From NCBI RefSeq assembly GCF_004151485.1, contig NZ_SBFF01000002.1:372001-436000 (forward strand): 64,000 nt of DNA, in the 5' to 3' direction. Source of the stretch: Sphingosinicella sp. CPCC 101087 (lineage in GTDB: Bacteria; Pseudomonadota; Alphaproteobacteria; Sphingomonadales; Sphingomonadaceae). Positions 33,325 through 41,480 of the stretch are shown here, in pieces; positions within the stretch are counted from its first letter, which is position 1, and every line of letters begins with the position of its first letter. Both the position numbers and the translations under genes were made by a program. The notes beneath the pieces were generated by a model that saw nothing but the letters and a program-made list of their open reading frames with translations, made no database searches and was not told the DNA's origin.

Positions 33325-34494
33325 CTAGCGGGTAGCGGCGGTGCCGGCCTCCCGGGTTCGATCGAACGAGATCACGGCGCGCGTCACGTCCTGCATCAGC
33401 TCCATGCGCCGCGGGATCGGCACGCTCGTCCGCCCGATCATCACCGCCACCGCATAATGACGGCCTTCGGGCGAGGTCAGGATGCCGATGTCATTGTAGC
33501 CGGTCTGGGTGGAGCCGAGCACCTGGCCGGTTCCGGTCTTGTGGGCAATCCGCCAACCCGGCGCCAGGCCGCCGGTCAGGCGCTGACGCCCGGTGCGGGT
33601 CTGCGACATGATCGACAGCATGCGCTCGGTCGATGCCCGGGAGAGCAGCTCCCCGCGCTGCAGGCGGGCGAGCCCCTCCACCAGGCCTTCCGGCGTGGCT
33701 CCGTCGATCGGATCCTCGACATAGCTTTCGAAGGCGGTGCGTCGCCGTTCGAGGGGAACGTTGCTCCGTGCCTGGTAGAAGGCGCGGCCGACGGAATAGC
33801 TGGGCTGCCACTGGAGGCCGGCGATCTGGCTCTGCATCAGCCGCTCGCCGGGCCCGAACCGGACGCCCTGAATGCCCTTGCGCGCCAGCATCGCGCGGAC
33901 CGCCTCGGGGCCGCCGGCGCGGCGAAGCACGGCGTCATTGGCCGTATTGTCGCTCTGCGTCAGCGCACGGAAGAGGAGGTCGCCCAGCGTCGTCGTATAG
34001 CCGTTGGATCCGATCTGGCTCGCGATCGGCTGGTGGAAGAGAGTCAGGTCCTCGCGGCGCAGGGTGACCCGTTGCGAGAGGTCGAGCTCGCCGGCATCGA
34101 CCCGCTGGAACGCGGTAAGCGCGACCCAGAACTTGCTGACGCTCTGCTGGGGGAAATGGCGGGTGCCGTTCCAGCTCGTCGTCCAGCCGCTCTCCACGTC
34201 GCGCACCGCGATTCCCACGTCGCCGTCAAAGCCTTGCGCGAGCTGGCGAATTCGGGTGTCGAGGATCCGCTGGCCGATCTCGAGCGCGGTCGGCGCCGCC
34301 GGTTGCCGGCGCTGGACCTGAACGAGATGCGCGGAGCGGGCGGGCCGCACCTTGGGCGCGTCGGCCTGCGTCCGAGCCTGACCGGTGCCCACCGCCTGCG
34401 CGCTCTGAGCCTGGGGGATGCACCCGCTCAGCGCGAGCGCCGGAAGGAGGACGAGGATATGCGCCGCCCTCCGAAATATTTCCCCACTGGCCAC
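33325..34494 (-). CDS. Class A beta-lactamase-like serine hydrolase lipoprotein
   Basis: About 389 aa. The lipobox LALSGC near residue 24 indicates a lipid-anchored envelope protein. The beta-lactamase/transpeptidase fold motifs are present: SVSK (catalytic Ser with Lys), SDN (TQSDNTAND) and KTG (AHKTGTGQ). The omega-loop Glu166 and its ELN context, needed for efficient deacylation in class A enzymes, is not obvious. True lactamase activity is therefore doubtful, and it may be a penicillin-binding or esterase-like hydrolase. Start taken as GTG at 34494, with AGGAG 8 nt upstream; GTG at 34512 is the alternative. It is divergent from the ZnuD-like receptor. Confidence 0.82.
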   Translation of the reverse strand: MASGEIFRRAAHILVLLPALALSGCIPQAQSAQAVGTGQARTQADAPKVRPARSAHLVQVQRRQPAAPTALEIGQRILDTRIRQLAQGFDGDVGIAVRDVESGWTTSWNGTRHFPQQSVSKFWVALTAFQRVDAGELDLSQRVTLRREDLTLFHQPIASQIGSNGYTTTLGDLLFRALTQSDNTANDAVLRRAGGPEAVRAMLARKGIQGVRFGPGERLMQSQIAGLQWQPSYSVGRAFYQARSNVPLERRRTAFESYVEDPIDGATPEGLVEGLARLQRGELLSRASTERMLSIMSQTRTGRQRLTGGLAPGWRIAHKTGTGQVLGSTQTGYNDIGILTSPEGRHYAVAVMIGRTSVPIPRRMELMQDVTRAVISFDRTREAGTAATR

Positions 34495-34635
34495 TCCACG
34501 CTCTCCTAACACCTTCTACCCCAAGATTTTTCATCTTAGCCAAGACGTGGTTTATGTCAGCTTAATCCCCTTGTCGCGCCGACAGGCCGTGCCGTGCGCG
34601 CGATGGACCGAATCCTGTTCAGGCGCGAGTCACGT

Positions 34636-34650
34636 TGATATAACGTATCA
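34636..34650. promoter_or_regulatory. Zur-box-like palindrome upstream of the ZnuD-like receptor
   Basis: TGATA-TAACG-TATCA is a perfect 5-bp-arm inverted repeat in an AT-rich patch 48 bp before the receptor ATG. Alphaproteobacterial Zur operators are AT-rich palindromes of this kind, and zinc-uptake receptors are typical Zur targets, so a Zur site is a reasonable guess. Confidence 0.5.
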
Positions 34651-34698
34651 TGTTGGCTAACAGCCGGCTACGCCGCCCCGACCGTCCACCCGGAGAAT

Positions 34699-36861
34699 AT
34701 GATGAAGTTTGCGTTCCTGCTCGCCTCGACCGCTCTTGCCGCCGCGCCCGCTGCGGCCCAGCAGACCCCTGCGAATTCGGAGACGAGCCCTGATCGGCAA
34801 GAGGCGCAGGACCATGTCCATGCGGATCTGGGCCAGCAGATCATCATCACCGCCCCGGGCGTCCGCAATCTCAATATTCTCGCCGGGACGGCGACACTGA
34901 GCGGCAGCGACCTGGTTCGCGACATGCGCCCGCAGCTCGGCGAGACGCTGGCGCGGTTGCCCGGCGTGTCGGCCACGTCGTTCGGCCCCGGCGCCTCGCG
35001 GCCGGTTCTTCGCGGCTTCCAGGGCGAGCGGGTGCGGGTGATGGTCGACGGCATCGGCTCGATCGACGTGTCCAACACTTCGGCCGACCATGCGGTGACG
35101 ATCGATCCGATCACGGCCGAGCGGATCGAGGTGCTTCACGGCCCCGCAGTGCTGCTGTTCGGCAGCCAGGCGATCGGCGGCGCCGTCAACGTCTTCGACC
35201 GCCGCATTCCCCGCAGCGTGCCCGACGACCCCGCCCATGTCGACGCGATCGCCGCTTATGCGTCCGCAGCCGAGGAGGTCAGCGTCGCGGGCGGCGTCGA
35301 CGTGCCCCTCGGCGACGGCTTCGTCTTCCATGTCGACGGAAGCTGGCGCGACACCGACGACCTGCGCGTCGGCGGCTTCGTCCTTTCACCCGAGCTTCGG
35401 GCCGAACAGCTCGAGATCGCCGAGGAAGAGGAAGCGGAAGGCCATGCCGAGGAGGCAGCGGAGGCGCGCGAGCTGGCCGGCCTGCGCGGGCGGCTGCCCA
35501 ACAGCGCGACGGAGACCTGGACGGCGGGCCTCGGGCTGGCGCTGATCCGCGATCGCGGGAATATCGGTGTTTCGTTCGGCATCTATGACAGCCGCTACGG
35601 CGTGCCGGCCCGTCCCGGCGCCCACCATGCCCATGAGGAAGGGGAGGAAGGCGAGGAAGAGGAGGAAGGCGGTCACGAGCATGGAGACGTGCCGGTATCG
35701 CTGGACATGCGCCAGTATCGCGGCGACCTGCGCGCCGAGGTCGAGACGGGCGGCGGCTTCCTCGACCGGATCAGGGTCCGCCTTGCCGCGGCGGATTATG
35801 AGCATACCGAATTCGAGGGTGACGAGGTGGGCACGATCTTCCGCACCCAGGGCATGGAAGGCCGGATCGAGGCGGTCCAGGCCGAGCGCGGCGGCTGGCG
35901 CGGCGTGATCGGCGGCCAGTTCTTCGTCCGCGACTTCGAGGCGATCGGTGCCGAGGCCTTCGTGCCGCCCAACGACACCAGCCAGATCGGCCTGTTCGCG
36001 CTGCAGGAGGTCGAGTTCGGTCCGCTCGAGCTCGAAGGGGCCGTGCGCTACGAGCATAGCAGCGTCTCGGCTCCCGACCTGGGCCTCAGCCGCACCTTCA
36101 ATGCCTTCTCGCTCGCCGGCGGCGCTTCCTACGAGGTCGCGCCGCGGATCCGGGTCGGTGCGAACGTCTCCCGCGCCGAGCGGGCGCCCTCGGCCGAAGA
36201 GCTGTTCTCGAACGGACCGCACGTCGCCACCCAGGCCTTCGAGGTAGGCGACCCGACGCTGGACAAGGAGCGCAGCCTTGGCGGCGAGCTCTATGCGCGG
36301 GCGAACGTCTCGGGCTTCCAGCTTAGCGCGACGGTCTACGCCAACCGCTTCGACGACTATATCTTCCAGGCGGCGACGGGCGAGGAAGAGGACGAGCTTC
36401 CGGTCTTCCAATATTTCCAGAGCGATGCCACCTATTGGGGCGTCGAGCTCGGGGCGTCGGCGCCGCTCGGCTATGTCGGCAAGTGGCGGATCAAGGCCGA
36501 CACCGTCGCCGATTATGTTCGTGCGACGATCAGCGACGGCGGCGGCCCGGTTCCGCGCATCCCGCCGCTTCGGCTGCTCGGCGGACTCGAGGCGGAATCT
36601 GACCAGTTCGACGGCCGGGTCGAGGTGGAGCACATCTTCGAGCAGGACCGGATCGCCGCCTTCGAGACGCCGACCGAGGGGTTCACCCTGGTGAACGCTT
36701 CGGTGACGTGGCGGCCCTGGGGCAATCGCAATCCGACGAGCCTCATCTTCGCGGCCAACAATATCTTCGACGTCGAGGCCCGCCGCCACGCCTCGTTCAC
36801 CAAGGACTTCGTACCCCTTGCCGGCCGCGATTTCAGGGTGAGCGCGCGGGTGAGCTTCTAG
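34699..36861 (+). CDS. TonB-dependent receptor, ZnuD-like (zinc uptake)
   Basis: A 720-aa outer-membrane receptor. It has a signal peptide (1-20, cut after AAAAPAAAQ), a plug (about 45-165) with LPGVSATSFGPGASRPVLRG and ERIEVLHGPAVLLFGSQAIGG, then a 22-strand-type barrel ending RDFRVSARVSF. A surface loop near residues 305-330 is rich in His, Glu and Asp (GAHHAHEEGEEGEEEEEGGH), and the mature N-terminus has DHVHAD. His/acid-rich loops of this type capture zinc in ZnuD-family receptors (family knowledge). Two ATGs (34699, 34702) follow GGAG; the second has better spacing. A Zur-box-like palindrome lies upstream. Other divalent metals such as Ni or Cu are possible. Confidence 0.88.
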   Translation: MMKFAFLLASTALAAAPAAAQQTPANSETSPDRQEAQDHVHADLGQQIIITAPGVRNLNILAGTATLSGSDLVRDMRPQLGETLARLPGVSATSFGPGASRPVLRGFQGERVRVMVDGIGSIDVSNTSADHAVTIDPITAERIEVLHGPAVLLFGSQAIGGAVNVFDRRIPRSVPDDPAHVDAIAAYASAAEEVSVAGGVDVPLGDGFVFHVDGSWRDTDDLRVGGFVLSPELRAEQLEIAEEEEAEGHAEEAAEARELAGLRGRLPNSATETWTAGLGLALIRDRGNIGVSFGIYDSRYGVPARPGAHHAHEEGEEGEEEEEGGHEHGDVPVSLDMRQYRGDLRAEVETGGGFLDRIRVRLAAADYEHTEFEGDEVGTIFRTQGMEGRIEAVQAERGGWRGVIGGQFFVRDFEAIGAEAFVPPNDTSQIGLFALQEVEFGPLELEGAVRYEHSSVSAPDLGLSRTFNAFSLAGGASYEVAPRIRVGANVSRAERAPSAEELFSNGPHVATQAFEVGDPTLDKERSLGGELYARANVSGFQLSATVYANRFDDYIFQAATGEEEDELPVFQYFQSDATYWGVELGASAPLGYVGKWRIKADTVADYVRATISDGGGPVPRIPPLRLLGGLEAESDQFDGRVEVEHIFEQDRIAAFETPTEGFTLVNASVTWRPWGNRNPTSLIFAANNIFDVEARRHASFTKDFVPLAGRDFRVSARVSF

Positions 36862-36892
36862 GGCTCCAGGTCCCGAGGGTCTCGACCGCGGC

Positions 36893-36939
36893 GACAATCT
36901 GCGACAACATTCATGAGTCCGGACAAAGTTGCGGGACAT
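36893..36939 (+). promoter_or_regulatory. GACA direct repeats upstream of the EF-hand gene
   Basis: GACA occurs at 36893, 36903, 36922 and 36935. The block GACAAAGTTGCG (36922-36933) is identical to the one in front of the OmpR-type regulator gene (reverse complement of 40237-40248). OmpR-family regulators bind tandem half-sites about 10-11 bp apart, so this may be an operator of that regulator. Confidence 0.55.
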
Positions 36940-36987
36940 CGCTTTCGCATATCGGCGTCATCGACGATCTTCAGAGGGATGTCTCAG

Positions 36988-37539
36988 ATGAACAAGTATA
37001 TGATCCTGGGCGGCGCGGCGCTGATTGCCGTCACCGGCGCGGCGGTCGCGCAGAATGCGGCCCAGCCGCGGATCGACCGCAATGCCGACGTCACCCGCCA
37101 GCAGGTGATCGAGCGGGCCGACCAGCGCTTCGCGCGCCTGGACGTGAACAATGACGGCCGTGCCACTCCGGAGGAGGCCCGCCAGGCCCATGAGCAGCGG
37201 CGCGGCGAGCGCGCCGACCGGATGTTCGAGCGTCTCGATGCCAATAGCGACGGCAGCATCAGCCGGGCCGAGTTCGACCAGTCCCGCGCCCAGCGCGCCG
37301 AGCGCCGGGCGGAGCGGGGCGAGCGGCGCGGCATGCGCCACGGCCGACGCGGCATGGGCGAGGGTCGGGGCGAACGCCTGTTCGGCGAGCAGGGCTTCGT
37401 CACCCGCGACCAGATGCGCGAGCGCGCGCTGGCCCGGTTCGACCGCCTCGACGCCAATCGCGACGGGACTTTGACGGCCGAGGAGCGCCGCCAGGGACGC
37501 CAACAGCGGATGCAGGAGCGTCGCGGCCAGACCAGCTAA
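36988..37539 (+). CDS. Exported EF-hand calcium-binding protein
   Basis: A 183-aa protein. A signal peptide (MNKYMILGGAALIAVTGAAV, cut after AQN or AVA) is followed by an Arg/Glu-rich body with three EF-hand loops: DVNNDGRATPEE near 51, DANSDGSISRAE near 82 and DANRDGTLTAEE near 159. Between loops 2 and 3 there is a stretch with dense Arg/Gly (RRGMRHGRRGMGEGRGE). Probably a periplasmic Ca-binding protein of unknown target. The ATG at 36988 was chosen because AGAGGG lies 9 nt upstream and it opens the signal peptide. It shares a promoter block with the OmpR-type regulator gene. Confidence 0.88.
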   Translation: MNKYMILGGAALIAVTGAAVAQNAAQPRIDRNADVTRQQVIERADQRFARLDVNNDGRATPEEARQAHEQRRGERADRMFERLDANSDGSISRAEFDQSRAQRAERRAERGERRGMRHGRRGMGEGRGERLFGEQGFVTRDQMRERALARFDRLDANRDGTLTAEERRQGRQQRMQERRGQTS

Positions 37540-37783
37540 AGGTCCGGCGCGAGCCATAACGGGAAAGGGCAGCCTTGGGGTCGCTCTTTTTCTTGTCCGC
37601 GACCATCTCGACCGGGCGCCGCCAGGCGGCCTTGGTCCGGTCGTCTCGGGCCGATTGCGCCATTACTTCGCTTCGGCCGCGCCTCGGTATTTTCCCCGGC
37701 TGCGACAGGTATTGATTTCGTTTAAGTCATGGCCGGCGAATTCATGGCACAAGGGCGGCCGGGCCTGCCGGGCGAGGGGAACA

Positions 37784-37975
37784 GTGGTCTATTATCGGCT
37801 CTATGTGCTGAGCGGCCCGGAAGGCCGCTTCGTCGGCTTCGAGGAGATCGACGCGCCCGACGACGTGGAAGCCGTGCGGGTCGCCGAAGGCCATTGCGGT
37901 CCACAGCCGCTCGAGCTCTGGTGCGGCAAGCGCAAGGTCAAGGCTTTCGCCGCTAAGGAAGAAACCCCGGAATAA
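37784..37975 (+). CDS. Small conserved-looking protein of unknown function (63 aa)
   Basis: A 63-aa cytosolic protein (YRLYVLSGPEGRFVGFEEI...). It starts with GTG behind GAGGGGAACA. It has a compact alpha/beta pattern, two Cys residues (HCGPQPLELWCG) and a Lys-rich tail, with no signal peptide. I do not recognise a family. A longer frame begins at 37655 but its extra N-terminus looks non-coding. It stands alone between the EF-hand gene and the convergent histidine kinase. Confidence 0.6.
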   Translation: MVYYRLYVLSGPEGRFVGFEEIDAPDDVEAVRVAEGHCGPQPLELWCGKRKVKAFAAKEETPE

Positions 37976-38053
37976 GTAGCCGCAGCGCCGTTCCGTTCGA
38001 CGACCGCTGGTGCGCAAGGTGTCGGGCCGAGGCCGGAGCGACGGGCGGGCCCT

Positions 38054-39469
38054 TCAGGACGGCGGGTCGCCGATTCCGTCCTTCGGAAGCCGCAGTCGGG
38101 CGAGCAGCCCGCCTTCGGAGCGATTTTCGAGTTCCAGCGTGCCGCCATGCGCCTGCGCGGCGGCGCGGGCGAGGGTGAGGCCCAGGCCGGATCCTCCGGT
38201 TTCGCGGCTTCGCGAGGGTTCCACGCGGTAGAAGGCCTCCTGGACCCGGCTCAGCTCGGAAGGATCGATGCCGGGGCCGCGGTCGCTGATCTCGATCGCG
38301 ATACTCTCGTCCGTGCCGGGCTCCGGTCCGGCGCCGAGGACCGCGACGCGGGCCGAGCCGCCATATTTGACGGCATTCTCGATCAGGTTGCGGATCGCGC
38401 GGCGCAGCAGGTTGGGCTGGACCCGGCCGGTCACCCGTCCGCCGGGTTCCATCTCGACGTCATGGCCGAGCGCGCGGAACTCCTCGACGACGGCATCGGC
38501 GAGCGCCGAAAGATCGACGATGCGCGGCGGCTCGACGGCGCGGCCGGATCGGGCCAGCGCCAGCGTATCGTCGAGCATCGCGGTCATTTCCTCGATGGTC
38601 GCGATCATTCGCAGCCTCTCCTCCTCGGGCTCGACGCTCTCCGCGCGGATCCTGAGCGAGGCCAGGGGCGTGCGAAGGTCGTGGCCGATCGCCCCGAGCA
38701 TTCGATCCTTCTCGTCGAGCATCGCGCTCACCCGCTCGCCCATGGCGTTGAAGGCGCGGATGGCCCGGGCGAGGTCGGCGGGCCCCCGGGGCTCGACGTG
38801 GAGAGCCTCGCCCCGGCCCTGGAACCGCTCGGCAGCGGCAGTGAGGTCGCGCAGCGGCCGGGCCAGGCGGGCGGCGACCCAGACCATGGCCGCCAGGATG
38901 ATCAGATAGGTCAGCAGGGTGGCGGCCAGCGGGCGGGCGGCAAGCCAGGGATCGGGCCGCGACGTGATCATCCGCGCGTTGATCCAAGCGCCGTCCGGAA
39001 GCTGCACGGAGAGGATGAGGATCCTCAGCCGGTCCATCCGCCGCTCGATCCGCTGGCCCTGATCGGGCGACACCCGCATGCGCACGTGGCGGGGCAGCCT
39101 GACGTCGTCGTCCGTCGTGGCGCGGACTTCGCGGACGGCGAGCCCCGCCTGGGCGGCACTTTCGCGCAGCCGGTCGACGAGATGGCGGTCGCTTGCGCCC
39201 GCGGCGACCGCGCTCGAGTCGTCGGCCCAGAGACGGCTGCGGCGGCCAAGGCGCGGAAGGAGTATCTCGCGCTCCGAAGCGTTGAGCGGCGCGGCGCGTT
39301 GCGCATAGGTAACGAAGCGGCTGATCGCCGGCCCCTCCCGTTGCGCCCGGCTGACCCTCTGGCGTTCGGAAAGGATCAGGGTGAAGTTGATCGCCTGCGC
39401 CATCAGCATCGCTGCGGCCATCACCAGCGCGATCTGGCCGATCAGGCTCTTCGGAAGGAACCGCTTCAA
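38054..39469 (-). CDS. EnvZ-type sensor histidine kinase
   Basis: A 471-aa kinase. Membrane segments at about 10-30 and about 180-205 flank a periplasmic sensor of about 145 residues, followed by a HAMP domain (LARPLRDLTAAAERFQGRGE), the HisKA box AIGHDLRTPLASLRIRAES (phospho-His near 274) and an HATPase with NLIENAVKYGG, DRGPGIDP and GGSGLGL. Its TTG start overlaps the regulator stop (TTGA), so the two are translated together. The sensed signal is unknown; envelope or cationic stress would fit the linked EF-hand gene (inference). Confidence 0.92.
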   Translation of the reverse strand: MKRFLPKSLIGQIALVMAAAMLMAQAINFTLILSERQRVSRAQREGPAISRFVTYAQRAAPLNASEREILLPRLGRRSRLWADDSSAVAAGASDRHLVDRLRESAAQAGLAVREVRATTDDDVRLPRHVRMRVSPDQGQRIERRMDRLRILILSVQLPDGAWINARMITSRPDPWLAARPLAATLLTYLIILAAMVWVAARLARPLRDLTAAAERFQGRGEALHVEPRGPADLARAIRAFNAMGERVSAMLDEKDRMLGAIGHDLRTPLASLRIRAESVEPEEERLRMIATIEEMTAMLDDTLALARSGRAVEPPRIVDLSALADAVVEEFRALGHDVEMEPGGRVTGRVQPNLLRRAIRNLIENAVKYGGSARVAVLGAGPEPGTDESIAIEISDRGPGIDPSELSRVQEAFYRVEPSRSRETGGSGLGLTLARAAAQAHGGTLELENRSEGGLLARLRLPKDGIGDPPS

Positions 39470-40185
39470 ATCTTCCTGACCTCGGCCGCGAGCATGTAGC
39501 CGCCGCCCCAGACCGTCTTGATCAGCTTGGGATCGGACGGATTCTCCTCGACCTTCTTGCGCAGCCGGCTGATATGATTGTCGATGCTGCGTTCGAACGC
39601 CGCGAGCTCGCGGCCCTGGGTGAGGTCGAGCAGCTGGTCGCGGCTGAGCACCCGCCGCGGACGCGTCACCAGCGCGTGCAGCAGATTATATTCCCCGGTC
39701 GACAGCGGGATGGCGACGCCTTCCTGGTCCACCAGCTCGCGCTCGCCCGACTTCAGCACCCAAGGGCCGAAGGCGTAATTGTCCGTGTCGGGCGCGCGCA
39801 CCCGGTTGACCGACTCGCCGGCGCGGCGGAGGACCGCCTTGATCCGGGCAAGCAGCTCGCGCGGCGAGAAGGGCTTGGTGACATAATCGTCGGCGCCGAT
39901 CTCGAGCCCGACGATCCGGTCGGTCTCCTCGGCCTTGGCGGTGAGCAGGATCACGGGGATGTTGCTTGTCGCGCGGATATAGCCGGTGAGCTGGAGCCCG
40001 TCCTCGCCGGGCATCATGATGTCGACCAGCACCAGGTCGATGGCGAAGGCGGACAGGGTCTGCCGCGCCGCCGCCGAATTCTCGGCCTTGGACACGCGCA
40101 GGCCGTTGCGGGAAAGGTAGGCGGCGAGCGGCTCGCGTATGTCGCGTTCGTCGTCGACCAGCAGGATGTGCGGTTCCTCGGCCAT
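39466..40185 (-). CDS. OmpR-family response regulator
   Basis: A 239-aa regulator. The receiver (1-125) has DDERD at 11-15, the phospho-Asp in LVLVDIMMPGEDG near 55, LLTAK near 82 and KPFSPREL near 105. A C-terminal winged helix (about 140-235) has STGEYNLLHAL, RVLSRDQLLDL, the recognition-helix region FERSIDNHISRLRKKVE and the terminal hairpin TVWGGGYMLA. It works with the overlapping EnvZ-type kinase. Three TGTC repeats 11-12 bp apart sit in its own promoter, suggesting autoregulation. Confidence 0.94.
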   Translation of the reverse strand: MAEEPHILLVDDERDIREPLAAYLSRNGLRVSKAENSAAARQTLSAFAIDLVLVDIMMPGEDGLQLTGYIRATSNIPVILLTAKAEETDRIVGLEIGADDYVTKPFSPRELLARIKAVLRRAGESVNRVRAPDTDNYAFGPWVLKSGERELVDQEGVAIPLSTGEYNLLHALVTRPRRVLSRDQLLDLTQGRELAAFERSIDNHISRLRKKVEENPSDPKLIKTVWGGGYMLAAEVRKI

Positions 40186-40233
40186 CTACGGTCTCCCTTA
40201 AGGCCGCCCCGCCCATCGACGCCAGCATAAGTG

Positions 40234-40260
40234 TGTCGCAACTTTGTCGTGAATTGTGTC
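40234..40260 (-). promoter_or_regulatory. TGTC/GACA direct repeats upstream of the OmpR-type regulator
   Basis: TGTC at 40234, 40245 and 40257 (GACA on the coding strand), spaced 11 and 12 bp, about 50-75 bp upstream of the regulator start. CGCAACTTTGTC (40237-40248) is the exact complement of the block before the EF-hand gene. This is a candidate autoregulatory OmpR-type tandem site. Confidence 0.55.
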
Positions 40261-40439
40261 CGCTGTCGCCGCCGACGGATGATCGGGCGCGGCCGCACCC
40301 GCCCTCGGCCTCGCCGCTCGTCGGCAGGGAGGGCCGGCCCGCGTGCGCGGAAGCGCGACCCGGCTCGTCCCATTTATCGCACAAGCGCGAGTGACGCGCG
40401 CGCGAATTCGCCTAAAGTGCGGGGGAGGGGGGAGCGCCT

Positions 40440-40895
40440 ATGCTGAACGACGGCAGGATCATGCTCAAGACGCTCGTCGTACTGAGCTTCTATCTGGCCG
40501 CGGCCGACCTGATCGGCGTCGTCGCCTGCTTCCTGTTCGACGTCGCGCCGCTGCGCTTCGACAGCGGCGCCTCGCCTTATGCGATCTGGTCCGTGCTTGG
40601 GATCTTCACCGGATTCATCGTCTTCGGCGCCGCGGGTCATTGGGCGTCGCGGGCGGGAAAGGGCGAGTGGAGCGGCCGACTCGGCGCGGCGCGGACCGGC
40701 AATCTCGTCCTCGCCACCGGCCTTGCCGGCATGGCCGGCCTCGGCCTGCTCTTCGACCGCCTGTGGTGGAGTAGGGGCGTCGACGGCGAATATTTCGTTC
40801 CGGACAGCGCACCGCACACCATCACCTTCTTCGGCTCGACCGCTCTGGCCATGCTGATCGGCCGGCACGTCGCCGTCGACGAGCGGACCTGGTAG
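40440..40895 (+). CDS. Small integral membrane protein of unknown function
   Basis: A 151-aa protein with about four hydrophobic segments: VVLSFYLAAADLIGVVACFL, YAIWSVLGIFTGFIVFGAAG, GNLVLATGLAGMAGLGLLF and ITFFGSTALAMLIG. A strong Shine-Dalgarno (GGAGGGGGGAG) precedes the ATG. It is divergent from the OmpR-type regulator. I do not recognise the family and no function can be inferred. Confidence 0.75.
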   Translation: MLNDGRIMLKTLVVLSFYLAAADLIGVVACFLFDVAPLRFDSGASPYAIWSVLGIFTGFIVFGAAGHWASRAGKGEWSGRLGAARTGNLVLATGLAGMAGLGLLFDRLWWSRGVDGEYFVPDSAPHTITFFGSTALAMLIGRHVAVDERTW

Positions 40896-41390
40896 CGGGC
40901 GCGATGGACGGACTAGAGGCTTAGTACCGGTTCGTTCCTCCCGAGTGCGGCGACGATGCGCAACCCTGCCTTTTTCGGTCCTTCACGGGCTTCGTGGGCG
41001 GCCAAAAGGTACGAAGTTGACGAAATTGACACCTGCCACGCGCGCACGCCCTGGCGCGCGCAGGCGCGAGCGCCATCCGTGCCGGCATCCCGCTGCAATC
41101 GCGGACATGCCGACGCGATCCCCGAGAAGGGGCGCTTCACGATATCAAGGAGTCTTGACCTCCCGCGTCCGGGTGGGCGTCGACGGCTCGCATCGCCGAC
41201 ATTCGAGGGGCGCAGCGATGTTGCCGCTATGTCGGTTGCCTCAGGGCCCGCTGGGCAACATTGATCGTCGCCACCCTCGAAAAAAGGTGAACGGCCGGAA
41301 TCAATCTCCGCTGTTACCTAATCTGTTACCTACAGCGTACAATCGCTTACCGAGAGTTCGCAAAAACTCGGCAGATAAAATAGCGGTTTA
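40896..41390. other. Intergenic stretch downstream of tRNA-Lys
   Basis: About 495 bp with no supported gene; frames that cross it run into the antisense of tRNA-Lys. It holds a 10-bp direct repeat, CTGTTACCTA, at 41311-41320 and 41323-41332, and a small hairpin (CGAGAGTTCG...ACTCGG, about 41351-41371) just 3' of the tRNA. Base composition is slightly more AT-rich than the neighbours. No integrase or duplicated tRNA end was found, so an old insertion site cannot be claimed. Confidence 0.4.
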
Positions 41391-41466
41391 TGGTGAGCCC
41401 AGCAGGATTCGAACCTGCGACCTACTGATTAAAAGTCAGTTGCTCTACCGACTGAGCTATGGGCCC
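41391..41466 (-). tRNA. tRNA-Lys (anticodon TTT)
   Basis: A 76-nt minus-strand cloverleaf. The acceptor GGGCCCA pairs with TGGGCTC (one G-T-type wobble), the anticodon stem ACTGA/TCAGT closes CTTTTAA giving anticodon TTT, the T-arm carries GGTTCGAATCC, and CCA is encoded at the 3' end. It lies 14 bp after folK on the same strand. Confidence 0.96.
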
Positions 41467-41480
41467 GTTCGCAAGCGCAC

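Noticed and set aside
41311-41466. Prophage or island attachment site at tRNA-Lys
   Set aside because: No integrase and no duplicated tRNA 3' segment were seen in the window.
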